Source: Engraulis encrasicolus (taxonomy: Eukaryota > Chordata > Actinopteri > Clupeiformes > Engraulidae). From it: a stretch of 64,000 bases of DNA. Positions within the stretch are counted from its first letter, which is position 1; each line of letters starts with the position of its first letter. Location of the stretch: contig NC_085857.1 in assembly GCF_034702125.1 (NCBI RefSeq), positions 58,728,067 through 58,792,066 on the forward strand, read 5' to 3'. A program made the position numbers and the translations under genes. Under the pieces are notes generated by a model that did not search any database, had not been told where the DNA came from, and saw only the letters and a list, made by a program, of their open reading frames with translations. This document shows, in pieces, positions 10,500 to 21,423 of this stretch.

Positions 10500-11045
10500 A
10501 TCCATATATAATCCTCAGATTCCAAAATTAAAACCTACGTCAAGTTTCCAGAAGAGCAAGGGGTCTTATCTGTGCAAGCGAACTATATACAAACATACAG
10601 GAAGTTGTACTTCACATGCAATCACAGAACAAAAAAAAAATATAGATGAAACTACCAGAAAAGCATGACCCTACAGTTCTGTCATATTCCAAACCTGAAA
10701 CCTACGTCAAGAACAAGTCCACAAGACCAGACCAAGGAGTCTTGTCTGTGCAAACGAACTATATACAAATATACAGAAAAGCATGACCCTACAGTTCTGT
10801 CATATTCCAAAACTGAAACCTATGTCAAGAACAAATCCACAAGAGCAAGGAGTCTTGTCTCTGCAAGCGAACTATATACAAATATACAGCAAGTTACTTC
10901 ACATACAATCATAAAAGTGAAACCAAAATTATTGATGAAACTACCAGAAAAGCATGACCCTACAGTTCTGTCATATTCCAAAAACGAAAACTAAGTCCAC
11001 AAGAAGAAGGAGTTTTGCCTGTGCAAACAAACTATGTACAAATAG
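10500..11045. repeat. Tandem repeat, four diverged ~130-170-base units
   Basis: Units each contain 'aaaagcatgaccctacagtt', 'gaaacctacgtcaag' and 'gcaaacgaactatatacaaa'. They start near 10500, 10655, 10783 and 10950. The open frames found here only reflect the repeat. Confidence 0.85.
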
Positions 11046-11067
11046 TACTTCATATCAAACACAATCA

Positions 11068-11720
11068 TTTGCAGACATGGTCCAGGGGGCTCAAGTACGA
11101 CCAGAGAGCAACCATCCAGCAATAAGTATATCTTCTCAGCTGCACACAACATTAACACACAACATTAATTTGCATCTCATATTGACAGCATGAAATACAT
11201 AGCATGTTTAGCACTTTGACTTTTATAAAATACATGGATTGGTTTTGTGTGAATTCATGAACTTAAACTCACCTCTTGCAACAGTGTTTATTTTCTCTGA
11301 GGTACACCACACCAGAGGAATCACTCAGTGTAATCAGACAGCTTCCATGTAGGATCCTTCAGTAATATTCTCAGTCATCTGCAAAGCATGACAGCACAAA
11401 ACGTGAACATGATTATGCATTTATAGGCCTAATTATTACAAGAAAATAATAAAAAATGATAACACCGTCACCACCACGACACAATATGATGATGAATAGG
11501 CCTAGAGTATGAAACATCTAAAAGATACATGTCTGTATACATGTAAAATGTTTTTTTTTTGTTTGTTTGTTTTATATCATTGATCATTTTCCCAGACGGA
11601 TTGACAACAGATGGCTCAAAGAATTCAGTGTGCTAAACTGGAGGACAAAAAGAGCAGATTATCTCTCTTTCTGGATATTTTACTCATCACTTGAAATTAA
11701 ATCTAAATCTAAATCTAATC
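11068..11720. repeat. Copy 1 of an internal direct duplication
   Basis: Matches 12235-12840 over about 600 bases, including the exon-like segments and the 'ggattgacaacagatggctcaaag' region. Copy 1 has frame-disrupting changes in the exon-like part (11272-11380). Copy 2 keeps a longer open frame. Confidence 0.8.
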
Positions 11721-12200
11721 TAAGATGTCAAACATAGAGGAGGAGTCCTCAACGATCCTGGAAAATACAACAAATTGACAAAATGTAACCCAAATACTCC
11801 AATCAATGAAACGGTGGGCTCAGTGTCATTGGCCTAACAGCAGAAGGCACTAAGGGTGCGTTTGTAAACTGCCGCTCCGAGCACATAACATATTGGTCAT
11901 GTCATGTATGAGTGTGTTATTCAGACTGTTAGATAGTAGACATTTGAAACACACATTTGGTGCAGAGTTATAAAAAAATGCTTACATTTACAAACTGATT
12001 TTTCTCAGCATTTTTAGACATGGTGCTACAAAGGGGATTAATGTACTGTAACCAGGCAGCTGCCATTATTCCTTAACTATCCTGTCAAAATAACACACGG
12101 CATGAACAGGACGCATCTCTGATTAACAGTGTGTGCTTCAAACTGTTAAGACATTTGAAACACACATACATGTGGTGTAAATTTGTGAATGGTTGCTAAC

Positions 12201-12299
12201 CTTTAGAAATTCTGTCAATGTTCAGAAGCATTTGCAGATATGGTCCACTACGACCAGAGCTACCATCCAGCAATAAGGATATCTTGGCCATCTTCTCAG
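12201..12299 (-). CDS. Putative exon B of the CACTG-element gene
   Basis: On the minus strand an acceptor TATTATTGCAG precedes 99 bases reading EKMAKISLLLDGSSGRSG and then PYLQMLLNIDRISK, followed by donor GTTAGC. The entry phase (two bases, CT) fits the exit phase (one base, G) of the neighbouring exon-like segment at 12428-12530. Joining them encodes an alanine and keeps the frame. A damaged second copy lies near 11068-11150. The protein family is not recognised. Confidence 0.5.
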
Positions 12300-12427
12300 C
12301 TGCAATAATAACACACAACATTAGAATGCATCTCATATTGACAGCATGAAATACAGAGCAAGTTAGAACTTTGACTTTTTAAAAATACATGGATAGGTTT
12401 TGTGTGACTTTATAAACTTGAACTCAC

Positions 12428-12530
12428 CTCTTGCAACAGTGTTTATTTCTCTGAGGTACACCACACCAGAGGAATCACTCCGTGTAATCAGCCAGCTTCC
12501 ATGTAGGATCCTTCAGCAATATTCTGTCAT
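12428..12530 (-). pseudogene. Putative exon A of the CACTG-element gene, damaged 5' part
   Basis: Minus-strand acceptor TGGTTTGCAG and donor GTGAGTT bound 103 bases. The 3' two-thirds read RILHGSWLITRSDSSG and VVYLREINTVAR in the frame that joins exon B. A TGA lies upstream in that frame within the segment, so either an internal acceptor is used or the exon is broken. The copy at 11272-11380 reads similarly but is shifted by an extra base. Confidence 0.4.
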
Positions 12531-14529
12531 CTGCAAACCAAGACAGCACAAAACATGAACATGATTATGTATCAATATGCCTAATTATTACACAAAAATA
12601 AAGTTTGAAAAATGATAACACCACCATGACACAATAGGCTGTAGACCTACAATATGAAACATCTATAAGATGCATTTCTTAAATTGTTTTCATTGATCAT
12701 TTTGCCACACGGATTGACACCAGATGGCTCAAAGAATTCAGTGTGCTAAGCTAGAGGGCACAAAGAACAGATTATATATATCTCTGGATATTTTACTCAT
12801 CACTTGAAATGAAATCTGATGCATAGCCCACTTGTTAAGACCTCTAACATCACTAGGCCTACTAGTAGATCCAAAAAGGATGGGCAACGAAATCTAAATA
12901 TTCATTGCAGTAACATACACATTAAGCATCTTTGATCAAGCCAAAAATTAAGCACCCTACACATCTGGGTGTTTCTGGGCTCATTATTTCAGGAGAAATC
13001 TGTCAAATAGGTAATGCCTATTTATTGAAAAGAACACGATCTGATGGCTGACAGTGGTTTCTCCCTGAACAGAGAGAACAGTCCAGAGTTGGCAGTAACA
13101 GAATGGGACAAAACAGCACACTGTGCACAATAACAAGTTCAGAATCAGTTTACTTACTCACTTCCTTTACACAACGAACAGGGAAAGGCACATGTGTTAA
13201 AACATACTTTAGAGCAAGTGTACAGTCAAAATGAGTTCGTTTCTAACAATAAAAATCAGGCATAAGTTGTGGCTACTTCAAGCTTCTGAGTCAGCGAAAA
13301 GATAAGCTGATGTTGCTAACGAAGTTCTAGATAGCTCTTCTCTATGGTATTTGTGTTTTACTTTGACTCAAGTACATTAACTGTATATCTTCAGAGCATA
13401 ATTATACTCAAAGGGAGTTCGTTTTTAACAAAAAAAAGACTTTAGCTAGCTAATGTTGCTAGCGGACAAGAGATTCATTATTCAGTTTGGCTAGCTCTAA
13501 TGTTGCTAGCGGACATTTAGCTAGCTCTTAACTTTGGCGCCAGCAGGCTTACAACACTAACTTGGCATGTTGTAACTTCAGAACAAAATTATATTCAAAA
13601 TGTGTTCGTTTCTAACAAGAAACCAATATTAAGTTATGAATACATCGGGCTATTTCAAACATCCCTCAACAAAGGCAACATGATTTAACCGTTAGACTAT
13701 AGCTAATTGTTGCTAGCGAACCACCTCATCATGCAGCGCTAGCTCTTTCAGGTGAAGAGGCCGGCGCAAACAATCTCTGGCCGGCGGGGAAGCACTCCCT
13801 TCGGCCAGAGGTACTCTAACAAGCTTCGGCCCTCCTCCAGAAACCACTGATAGCTATGTTGCTAGCGGACATTTAGCTAGGTCTTGACTCTGACATGGGT
13901 GTTTTGGCACCACTGGACAAGTTTATAGCTCTTTCGGAGCAAATATATATTGTAAATTTCGTAGAGTTTGTTTCTAACAAAACACAAACTTTCCAACAAA
14001 GTTGTGAAAACAACCTAGGGCTAAGTTAGCATACCGGTAGTTATAATAGTGGCCTGTTAGCGGAGGTATGGTCTGAAGACAAATTCATTGCAAATTACCA
14101 TCCTGAACAAGAAACTGTTTCGTTATTCACTGTATATATGGCATTGTCTTGACATTATTAACGAAACATTGAAACGAACTTACCTCACAAAGTGTTTGAA
14201 TTTCACCAATATCTCAAACGGCTTTCCTGCAGCACAAAGATGGCGGCTTTGTCAGAAAATTGAGAAGCAGAGTTACGTACTTGACGTTTAGCGTCAGACC
14301 TGCGTCAGTTAGGTCTATTCAAATAGAGCAACGTTGTGGTTGGTCAATTTTTTCCCGGGGATTGTACTACTGTAAATTAATTTACAGTACATCAGTACTG
14401 TACATAAGTATCCGTTTATTACCCACAATACTTTGCTCTGCCCAGTAGTGTACTGTATACTCATATACAGTAGATTGTTGCAGGGTTTAAAGTAAGTTAC
14501 TGCCAGAATTGCGAAAAATCGTTACAGTG

Positions 14530-14971
14530 TAGATAGATAGATAGATAGATAGGAGGGCTTACTTACGTTATAACAGCGTAGTACGAAATGATGGCGATGG
14601 GGAGTACGGAAATGTTATTCTTCTTTTACGTTCAGTATTGGAAGCATGCAATGCCAATTCCGCGAGGGTCGGAGTGTGGAACAGGTCATAGGACACCGTG
14701 CATGTTTGTCAGCTGTCCTTAATTACCCCCAACAATTACTGCTGACGAAAAGATGCAGTTAATTTGGCCACAAATTATCCATCATGGTGTCGCTCCCACT
14801 GACCATGCGCAAGGGAGTACGGAAATTGTATCCATCGCACCCACTGACCAATGACCATGCGCAAGGGAGTTTATTTTCCATCCACTTGTGTCCTCAGGCA
14901 ACGCCCCCGTTCTACACCGTGGCCAATGCAACCCCCCCCGAGAGATTGTTCTTCTGTGTCGAATTTCTTTG
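14530..14971. other. Right part of the 8-bp-TSD insertion
   Basis: A short GATA tract (14530-14551) is followed by about 420 non-coding bases. These include a direct repeat of 'gaccatgcgcaagggagt' near 14803 and 14853. It ends at TTCTTTG before the GTTAGCAC duplication. Confidence 0.55.
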
Positions 14972-15736
14972 GTTAGCACAACACCATAAAAATGGCTGAA
15001 ATGTCAAGCCGTGTTACCGTCAATGGTGTTACGCATCAGCTATGACAGTTGAGGAGGAGTATGTTTTTGCTTATTTATCTCCATATTGACAGACAAACAA
15101 ACAAAATAATTTGTATTCTAGGGAGATGGGTTTGTCTGGTCTGTTTTTTCTTCTAAAAAAGTGTCGACTTGTTCCCCTGCACTGTTGACCGTACCACAGT
15201 TGAGCAGTACGGTTGACTGTTTTGAAAGTGTTTTTGTGCTATTGATCCCTATGAACAGACACTAGGGATTATCTCTGGAGAGGGAAGTCTTGTGTAAGGA
15301 GGGTGACTAAATTCAAATCAGACGTTACAGGGAATTATAATGAAAAATGTGTCAGTCTGTATCACAGTGAATCATAAAATCCTACTTATGAAGCTCGACA
15401 ATCAAATTTTCTATATCAGTTGCACAGATGAATGACAACATTATTGCTAAGGGACATAATCACTTTCAAACGTATGTTTTTTAAACTATGTAGTATTTTT
15501 ATATATGTTTGAAATGACATAGTATTTGTCCATAACACTATTGACAAAATAATCAAGCAAATGCTTGCTTTCATTAGAGTATGTATCAAATGATTTAAGA
15601 TTAAGCTTGGCAATTTGTTTGTTTGGGAACTTAAATATATACACTATGGAAACATCTAGGTCATTTATTTGAAAAAAATACTGATAATTAACATTTTGCG
15701 TTAGCCAAAAGCGCACTGGAAACATAGAATGACCCA
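14972..15736. mobile_element. Nested host element, right segment
   Basis: Matches 47747-48517 closely ('aaaatggctgaaatgtcaag', 'gaggaggagtatgtttttgc'). It ends with the inverted terminus ...AGAATGACCCA. Together with 988-1448 and 4285-4488 it rebuilds the 1.4-kb element. Confidence 0.85.
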
Positions 15737-15811
15737 TATACTGTATTTTAAAAGAGGAATTGTATGCTTTTAGACAAACCAATACTGCATGTTTGTTTAC
15801 AGGGTTTACAG

Positions 15812-15960
<149 letters not shown>

Positions 15961-15982
15961 TGGTGGTGGTGGCTGGTTACAG

Positions 15983-16083
15983 AGATTCCTCAGGTGGTGT
16001 TGGTGACGATGATTGATTCGACGTGTCCAGAGGTGAAGGAGGACATCCGACTGGTGTACAGGAGCGCCCTCATCAAAAAGAAG
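15983..16083 (+). CDS. IFI44-like GTPase, penultimate exon (plus-strand gene)
   Basis: Acceptor GGTTACAG, 101 bases, donor GTTAGT at 16084. It reads IPQVVLVTMIDSTCPEVKED and then LVYRSALIKKK. This corresponds to the G-domain strand that ends in the family's guanine-specificity region ('LT.vD..CP.V'). Length and phase equal the paralogous exon at 22800-22900. Joined to the exon at 167-338, the split codon would be GAG (Glu), where the minus-strand paralogue has GGA (Gly). Confidence 0.87.
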
Positions 16084-16228
16084 GTTAGTGTGTGCATGTG
16101 TATGCGTGCATGCGTGTGTCTGTTTGGGTGTGTTTGCGCCTCTGTGTGTGTGTGCGTCTGTTTGTGTGTGTGTGCCTATGTGTGTTTCATAATAATGTGT
16201 GTGTGTGTGTGTGCCTTGTTATGTTTAG

Positions 16229-16447
16229 ATGGACACCTGCAGACATCATCTGAAAGTGCCCATGACCAACATCTTCCCAGTGAAGAATTACCACGAGGAG
16301 ATTGATCTGGATAATGACATTGATGTGCTGCTGCTGTCTGCTCTGACACACATCCTCAATCTAGCCAACGACCATGTAGCTGGTGCTGAATCCACAACCA
16401 GACAGGTGCCAAAAACACGGAGGAATCCAGATGATGGATGGATTTAG
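16229..16447 (+). CDS. IFI44-like GTPase, terminal exon (plus-strand gene)
   Basis: After acceptor TTATGTTTAG the exon reads MDTCRHHLKVPMTNIFPVKN and then YHEEIDLDNDIDVLLLSALT before HILNLANDHV. It ends with a short tail and a TAG stop at 16445-16447. 'IFPVKNYHEEI' and 'DVLLLSALTHIL' are hallmark C-terminal motifs of IFI44-like proteins. In the minus-strand paralogue the same stretch is split into two exons (22513-22597 and 21866-21943), so this gene lacks that intron. A possible donor (CAGGTGCCA at 16400-16408) is weak, so I take the stop as the end. Confidence 0.87.
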   Translation: MDTCRHHLKVPMTNIFPVKNYHEEIDLDNDIDVLLLSALTHILNLANDHVAGAESTTRQVPKTRRNPDDGWI

Positions 16448-16620
16448 CCAAAAACACACCCACCACACAGAGACCTGGCTGATTTTGCATTTAGCACTGA
16501 TATGAACACTAGACCGTGTTGACCAATCCTTTGTATTGGAACAAATGACTGAAGGCAGCTTGCCACCATGTTTAGTCGATATAACACTGCCATCAATCAA
16601 TGACATGGCGATACACACTG

Positions 16621-18800
16621 TTAAAGGTACACTGTGTAATATTTTTAGTAGTTTATTTCCAGAATTCATGCTGCCCAGTCACTTAACTCATTGGCTGCCT
16701 TAGCCGTCGAATGACGTCATTTCGAATAGTGACGCCCCCTGCCTTCGACGTCGTTTGCCGATAATTGCGTTGTTTTACAGCCAGGCCTCGAGGACGGTCT
16801 GACCTATCTTCTGTATAAATTTCAAGCCTCTAGGCATGTTCTAACTGTTCCTGTAGGTGGCAGAAGTGTCCTTAGGAACAGTCAAGGCAGGGCTTTAGTT
16901 CAGACCAGGAGGAAATGTCAAGACAAAAACACCCCTTTTTTACTATTATAATCTCAAAAGTAGCATAGCAAAATCATTTTTGAAAGTAAAGCACCTGTGA
17001 CAGTAGTCTACTTTCTTGCCCTCTGATTTTAACACAGGTAGGCTACTGATTTTAGTGTCAGAGCCTGACCAAAAAAAACCCTTCCTCTCATGACCAAAAT
17101 ACAGCCCCCTGTTGCTATCTAGCTAGAAGGCATTGTAGCTAGCTTGCCCAAAATTAGATGATCTGTGTGGCAACCTTTCATTTTGGATAATGTGATAAGC
17201 CTACACAACATCAGGATGATGCTTACAAAATATCATCTAGCAGGAGAATGCACGGGACTAGTGGTGATGTTGGGAATGCTTGGCTATACATTTTGCTACG
17301 CTAGCTAGCTAGCTTGCTAGCACGAAATCGCTAACAACTTACAACTAAGCCTAAATAAAGGAGCCTTGGTAAGTCGACTATTTTTACTCATTCTACAGTT
17401 ATTTTTTATGGATCTGTATAGTATGATCAGCTTACTGTATCATCAAAAAAGACAGGGGGGTTGCAGATTCTTGGAACAGAGTAGCCTTTTTGTCTGATCA
17501 GATGCAGTCAGCTCACATGAGAAAGCATTGCACTTAGCCTCAGACCAGCTAGCCTTCACCACTCCAATCGGCTTGTGAAATGTTGGATATGTGATCAGTA
17601 CTTTATCAAAAGAAAATTCATTGAACAATATATGACAAGATCACTATAGCAGAACCATGATGACAGTAATCATCAATCTGCAAATTGTCCGCTCTGCCAA
17701 AGAAGCTGCAGTAAGCTACGCTAAGCGGAGCTGCCTGCCTACCTGCTGCCTCCCTCCCCCACAAGACACAACACCGTACTATTTCTGGAGGAAATAAACC
17801 AGCTGTGATTCGTTCTCCAACGAGGGGAGGGAGCGCACAATCAGAGGGAGAGGGAGAGGGAGGGAGTTCCCGGAGTTAGGGGCACCTGCTGTCATGATCC
17901 ATTCTGCGTGCCAGCAACTAAACCAAAACACCCTTGTTTTCGAGTCCCGTTATATTTCAGTATATTAGGTTGAAAAGGTCATACAAACGATCTTTTGTTC
18001 AGGCTACAGATGACAGAAGACTCTGTAATAGCATCTGATAGGTTTGGAGTTGTTAGGACGATGCCATTAAAATTTAAAATCTTTTTGAGGACACAAGAAA
18101 AACACAACAATTTTTACTCTTTATAGGCTTCAAACCTATAATAAGACGTAATAAACTAATCTTGAATCTTGAATCTTGAATCTTGAATTATGGGCAAAAC
18201 GTTTGCAGTTATAGTTCTACTTCAAATGGCGTTTTCTCAGCTTTTTGGCTAGAAAGCAGCATTTTGGCGAATTCCACTTAATTTCAACAAATGATTATGA
18301 AAGAACGGAAAGGGGTAGAGAGACACCGTTTTTTTCTGATGACAGATGAGCGTCTAATCTGTGTTTTGATAGGTATGGTGTTGACATAGACACAGAACTC
18401 AATTTTCTGTGAGCCTCCAAAAAACGCCCACAATGCTGAAAAATCTCTGGCACTCCGAGGTACTCTTTTATGAAAATGGCTGGCAGCCAATGAGTTAATG
18501 TTACCTTTTTCATGAATACTTACCACCACCATAAAAATTCCAAGTATCCGTTATGACTAGGAAAATTTCAATTTTCATACATGAAAAGGGTGATCTCCAT
18601 TGTCCACCATTTTCAATGTCCGGATATAGACATTTTTAGCTACAACACTTACTGTACTTTGGTTATACTAGTAACATATTAGTTTATTACTTAGTAAATA
18701 TTCATGAAAAGATCAAATGTAGCAATATGCAGCACAGTTTCAATGAGCAGCATAGTTGCAATATCTACTCCGACCACATTCCTACACAAAGCACCATTAA
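16621..18800. mobile_element. Outer TTAA element (MITE family of 9457), interrupted
   Basis: TTAA at 16621-16624 is followed by AGGTACACTGTGTAATA. At the other side ...TCCTACACAAAGCACCA precedes TTAA at 18797-18800. The right segment (18495-18796) is a reverse-oriented relative of the 9457 MITE ('catagttgcaatatctactc'). It is interrupted by a second TTAA element at 16687-18494. Confidence 0.75.
16687..18494. mobile_element. 1.8-kb TTAA element with CTCATTGGCTGCC termini
   Basis: TTAA at 16683-16686 and 18495-18498 flank perfect 13-base inverted ends CTCATTGGCTGCC/GGCAGCCAATGAG. The interior has no recognisable transposase, so this is a non-autonomous element with a piggyBac-like target preference. 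It includes a (GAATCTT)n stretch near 18160-18190. Confidence 0.85.
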
Positions 18801-19785
18801 GACAATTTTTAGCACCATGTAAACCGATGGCACATACTGTACTCAGTGATTTTTTAGGGCTTAAATGTACCACACACATACACATGTGACACACACACAC
18901 ACACAAAGAATTTGTATGTTGTCATAGAAATGTAACATTGCAAAATGTATTTCTTCAGTGAAAAAAAAATCCGACATGGATGCTGTCTCTGTGTCTGAAT
19001 AATAATTCTACCAGAAAGACTTTCTCTTCCTGTCACAGCACATTAATTAGTATTACATTAATACATTATATTGCATTTGGCAGACGCTTTATAACCCAAA
19101 CAACTTACAAATGAGGACATAATTATAGCCAGGTTATAAATCATGTTTAATAGTCATGTTTGACACACTGCATTGAAACGTCAGTCACGTATTTGAGTGC
19201 TCCAGTCGTTCCTGGCCTGGTCTTTCATGAACATGTACAGTACAATAGAGTCTTACTAAGAAAAGTATTTGATGATAACAGTGATTCTAAGAATCACCCA
19301 GTGATGATTCTGAGCCCCCATCTCCATAGTTTAAGTCTGATGGAAGGTGCGTAAGAGGGTTTGCCCCCCTTCACAGAGGGAGCAGAGAGCAGAGTTAGAT
19401 GGAACGTTTTATTAGAAACATGCAGGCATCCTATTGGCTGCTAGCCTGACAGACCAGACCATTCATTTTGAATTACTTCGTAATTCCTGAATGGTCTGAT
19501 TATGCTTCTCTCGGGAGGGTTTTCAGTCGACCACCAGACAACCGTTGTTACCAGCCAATGAGCGAATTAACTTGTGAGCATAATAACATGCATCATGAAC
19601 CAACAGCTGTCAGTAATTGGTCAGAGCTTGTTTCAAACCAGAGCTGAGCTCATTCCTCCCACCCAAGTGCTCCAGGGCATTGAGGATCCAGACCGAAATA
19701 AATTACGAAGTAATTATTGTGGTCTTGTAAAACCAAGCTAACTGGCTGCAGGTAATACATGAAAGATGTCCACTACTCACTGTCA

Positions 19786-19788
<3 letters not shown>
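18801..19788. other. Intergenic repeats between convergent IFI44-like genes
   Basis: Contains the common fish-repeat sequence TTGCATTTGGCAGACGCTTTATA near 19070-19093. A possible MITE at about 19445-19745 carries inverted AGACCAGACCA.../...GTGGTCTTG and two internal AATTACTTCGTAATT palindromes. No gene is recognised. Confidence 0.5.

Positions 19789-19852
<64 letters not shown>
19789..19852. repeat. (TC)n microsatellite
   Basis: TC dinucleotide run followed by a short CA run. Confidence 0.96.
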
Positions 19853-19867
<15 letters not shown>

Positions 19868-19970
19868 AAATGACAAATTATGTTATCAGCATCCTTCTAG
19901 GGGCCCTGACAATGCTGTTGGGCCCTTAGAATCTGTAACACCTTTCCCCCTCTCGCGGCACCCATGCACA

Positions 19971-20140
<170 letters not shown>

Positions 20141-20253
20141 GCCACTGACAGGCCCGGGACAAAAAAAGGGCCCCCCTACCTAATGCATATACAGTAATTT
20201 AAGGAGGACACAAATGTGGGCCGCCCTTTCTCCCTGGGCCCGGGACAACTGAC

Positions 20254-20287
<34 letters not shown>

Positions 20288-20299
20288 ATTCTCACTTAC

Positions 20300-20339
20300 C
20301 TCTCTCCGGTGCCCTTGTAGTCATTTTCCATCTTGATAT
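20300..20339 (-). CDS. IFI44-like GTPase, probable exon 8 (minus-strand gene)
   Basis: On the minus strand an acceptor GTTTGACAG precedes 40 bases reading IKMENDYKGTGE, then a strong donor GTAAGTGAG. The entry phase (two bases) matches the exit phase of the exon at 21866-21943. The segment follows the conserved domain and would be part of a variable C-terminal tail. The last exon was not found. Confidence 0.55.
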
Positions 20340-20510
20340 CTGTCAAACACAACATGTGAAAATACCCTCACACACTTTCAAGCATAAACAATAAAACGTG
20401 AAAATAGCCTCACATGGTAATACACAACATTAACACAGGAGAAGCTCACACAGCATTAATACACACATGAGAGACAATACCCTTTTGGGTTAGACTGGCC
20501 CCTCTAACAC

Positions 20511-20841
20511 CATGGTTCTTAACCTTTTTCTCTCAGCGCACCCCCTTACCTGTTCACAAGACTAGCCGTGCACCCCCAACCCAACACATATAACGTGTAC
20601 AAGCACTAAAAAAGGATTTTAGTGATATATTACAATGATTTTTGCCTGAGATATTAATGAAAACCTTAATGACTTTAAATGGGGACCAAAACATGTCTCA
20701 ATTTGGTTTAGGTTTGGCCTAATTATAATGTTTCCAAGCAGAATTTTGGTCACAACCTCAACACAAACAACATTCCGCGCACCCCCTGAAATCTCTGGCG
20801 CACCCCCAGGGGGTGCCCGCACCCCAGGTTAAGAACCACAG
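20511..20841. mobile_element. 331-bp hAT MITE with perfect 8-bp TSD
   Basis: TCTAACAC occurs at 20503-20510 and 20842-20849. Ends CATGGTTCTTAACC and, from the right, CTGTGGTTCTTAACC are inverted copies. No coding capacity. Confidence 0.9.
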
Positions 20842-20945
20842 TCTAACACATCCAAAGGCCACTTTCAAGGCGCACAAAACTCAGGCATCCTGACAGACTG
20901 GCAGAGCATAAGTACGCCATAAGAACTCAAAATCCCAACTAGCCC

Positions 20946-21146
20946 ATGACTATTCATTTCAGAGAAGCTGGCCATAGGGATCTGAACTCAGTGAAAATAA
21001 TGGCAATAGAGGTCGTAAATAAAAACATAAGGGGTGGGGACAGATTAAAACGGCTTCTCCAAAGGGAAACTTGGTGGATTGCTAAATTGAATGCCACAAC
21101 ATTTCCGGGCCTCAATGAGGATGTGGACTTTTCTCCATTTTTGTAA
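20946..21146 (+). pseudogene. Penelope-like element, C-terminal GIY-YIG endonuclease tail
   Basis: The frame reads HFREAGHRDLNSVKIMAIE, then GGDRLKRLLQRETWWIAKLN and FPGLNEDVDFSPFL before TAA. The block 'RE..WI..LN...P.GLNED.DF..FL' closes the GIY-YIG nuclease of vertebrate Penelope proteins. Only the last ~65 residues remain, so this is a fragment without catalytic function. Confidence 0.85.
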
Positions 21147-21380
21147 ATGTCTTTTTTTTTACTTTGAATGAACTTAAGAATTTGACTGTGGGATGTAAAA
21201 ATGGTGGATTGAGTAAAAGAAAAAGACTGTTTTTAATTGTTATTTGTTTTGGTTTGGGGAGACACTTTGATAAATGGGTGTTTGTATTTACCTTGTGTGG
21301 TTTTGGTGGGGCGGGTTTCCTGTGTCATGTGACCTAGCTCTACCTCCTTACCTGATATACCTTTCACCTGCAATGGTTTG

Positions 21381-21423
21381 GCATGCCCTGATGAAGACAA
21401 TGGGTCGAAACGCGTAGGCATGT
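21381..21423 (+). ncRNA. Hammerhead-ribozyme-like motif (Penelope)
   Basis: GCATGCC (21381-21387) pairs with GGCATGT (21417-21423) as helix I. CTGATGA follows at 21388-21394. GAC/GTC (21396-21398 with 21404-21406) forms helix II. GAAA is at 21407-21410. CGCGTA ends in a GUA cleavage triplet at 21416. The complete conserved core is present. Helix III is minimal, as known for Penelope hammerheads, which may need dimers to be active. Confidence 0.8.

Larger units (their letters stand above)
4588..14529 (-). mobile_element. 9.94-kb CACTG-ended DNA transposon with spliced exons
   Basis: The left end is CACTGTAAAAAC. The right end, reverse complemented, is CACTGTAACGATTTTT, and both share AGTAACTTACT further in. 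Both ends abut the same GATA microsatellite, and the flanks fit a 5- or 9-bp duplication (TAGAT or TAGATAGAT). The interior contains minus-strand segments with consensus splice sites and open frames (about 12.2-12.5 kb, 8.45-8.5 kb, 6.0-6.16 kb) and a YY1-like AAGATGGCGGC near 14237, compatible with a minus-strand promoter. I do not recognise a transposase. The superfamily is unclear: CACTG ends recall EnSpm/CACTA, but the duplication length does not fit. Confidence 0.7.
4489..14971. mobile_element. Insertion flanked by 8-bp TSD GTTAGCAC (hAT-like signature)
   Basis: GTTAGCAC occurs at 4481-4488 and at 14972-14979, and occurs once in the uninterrupted copy near 47747-47754. An 8-bp duplication is characteristic of hAT transposition. 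The short ends CAAGGA.../...TCTTTG are weakly inverted. Most of the span is a second element that inserted into the (GATA)n tract of this one, so the original insert was only about 540 bases. Confidence 0.7.

Noticed and set aside
10500..11045. Regular ~130-base units considered as a CRISPR-like array
   Set aside because: Units are long, diverged tandem copies without short identical repeats and unique spacers, and the DNA is from a vertebrate.
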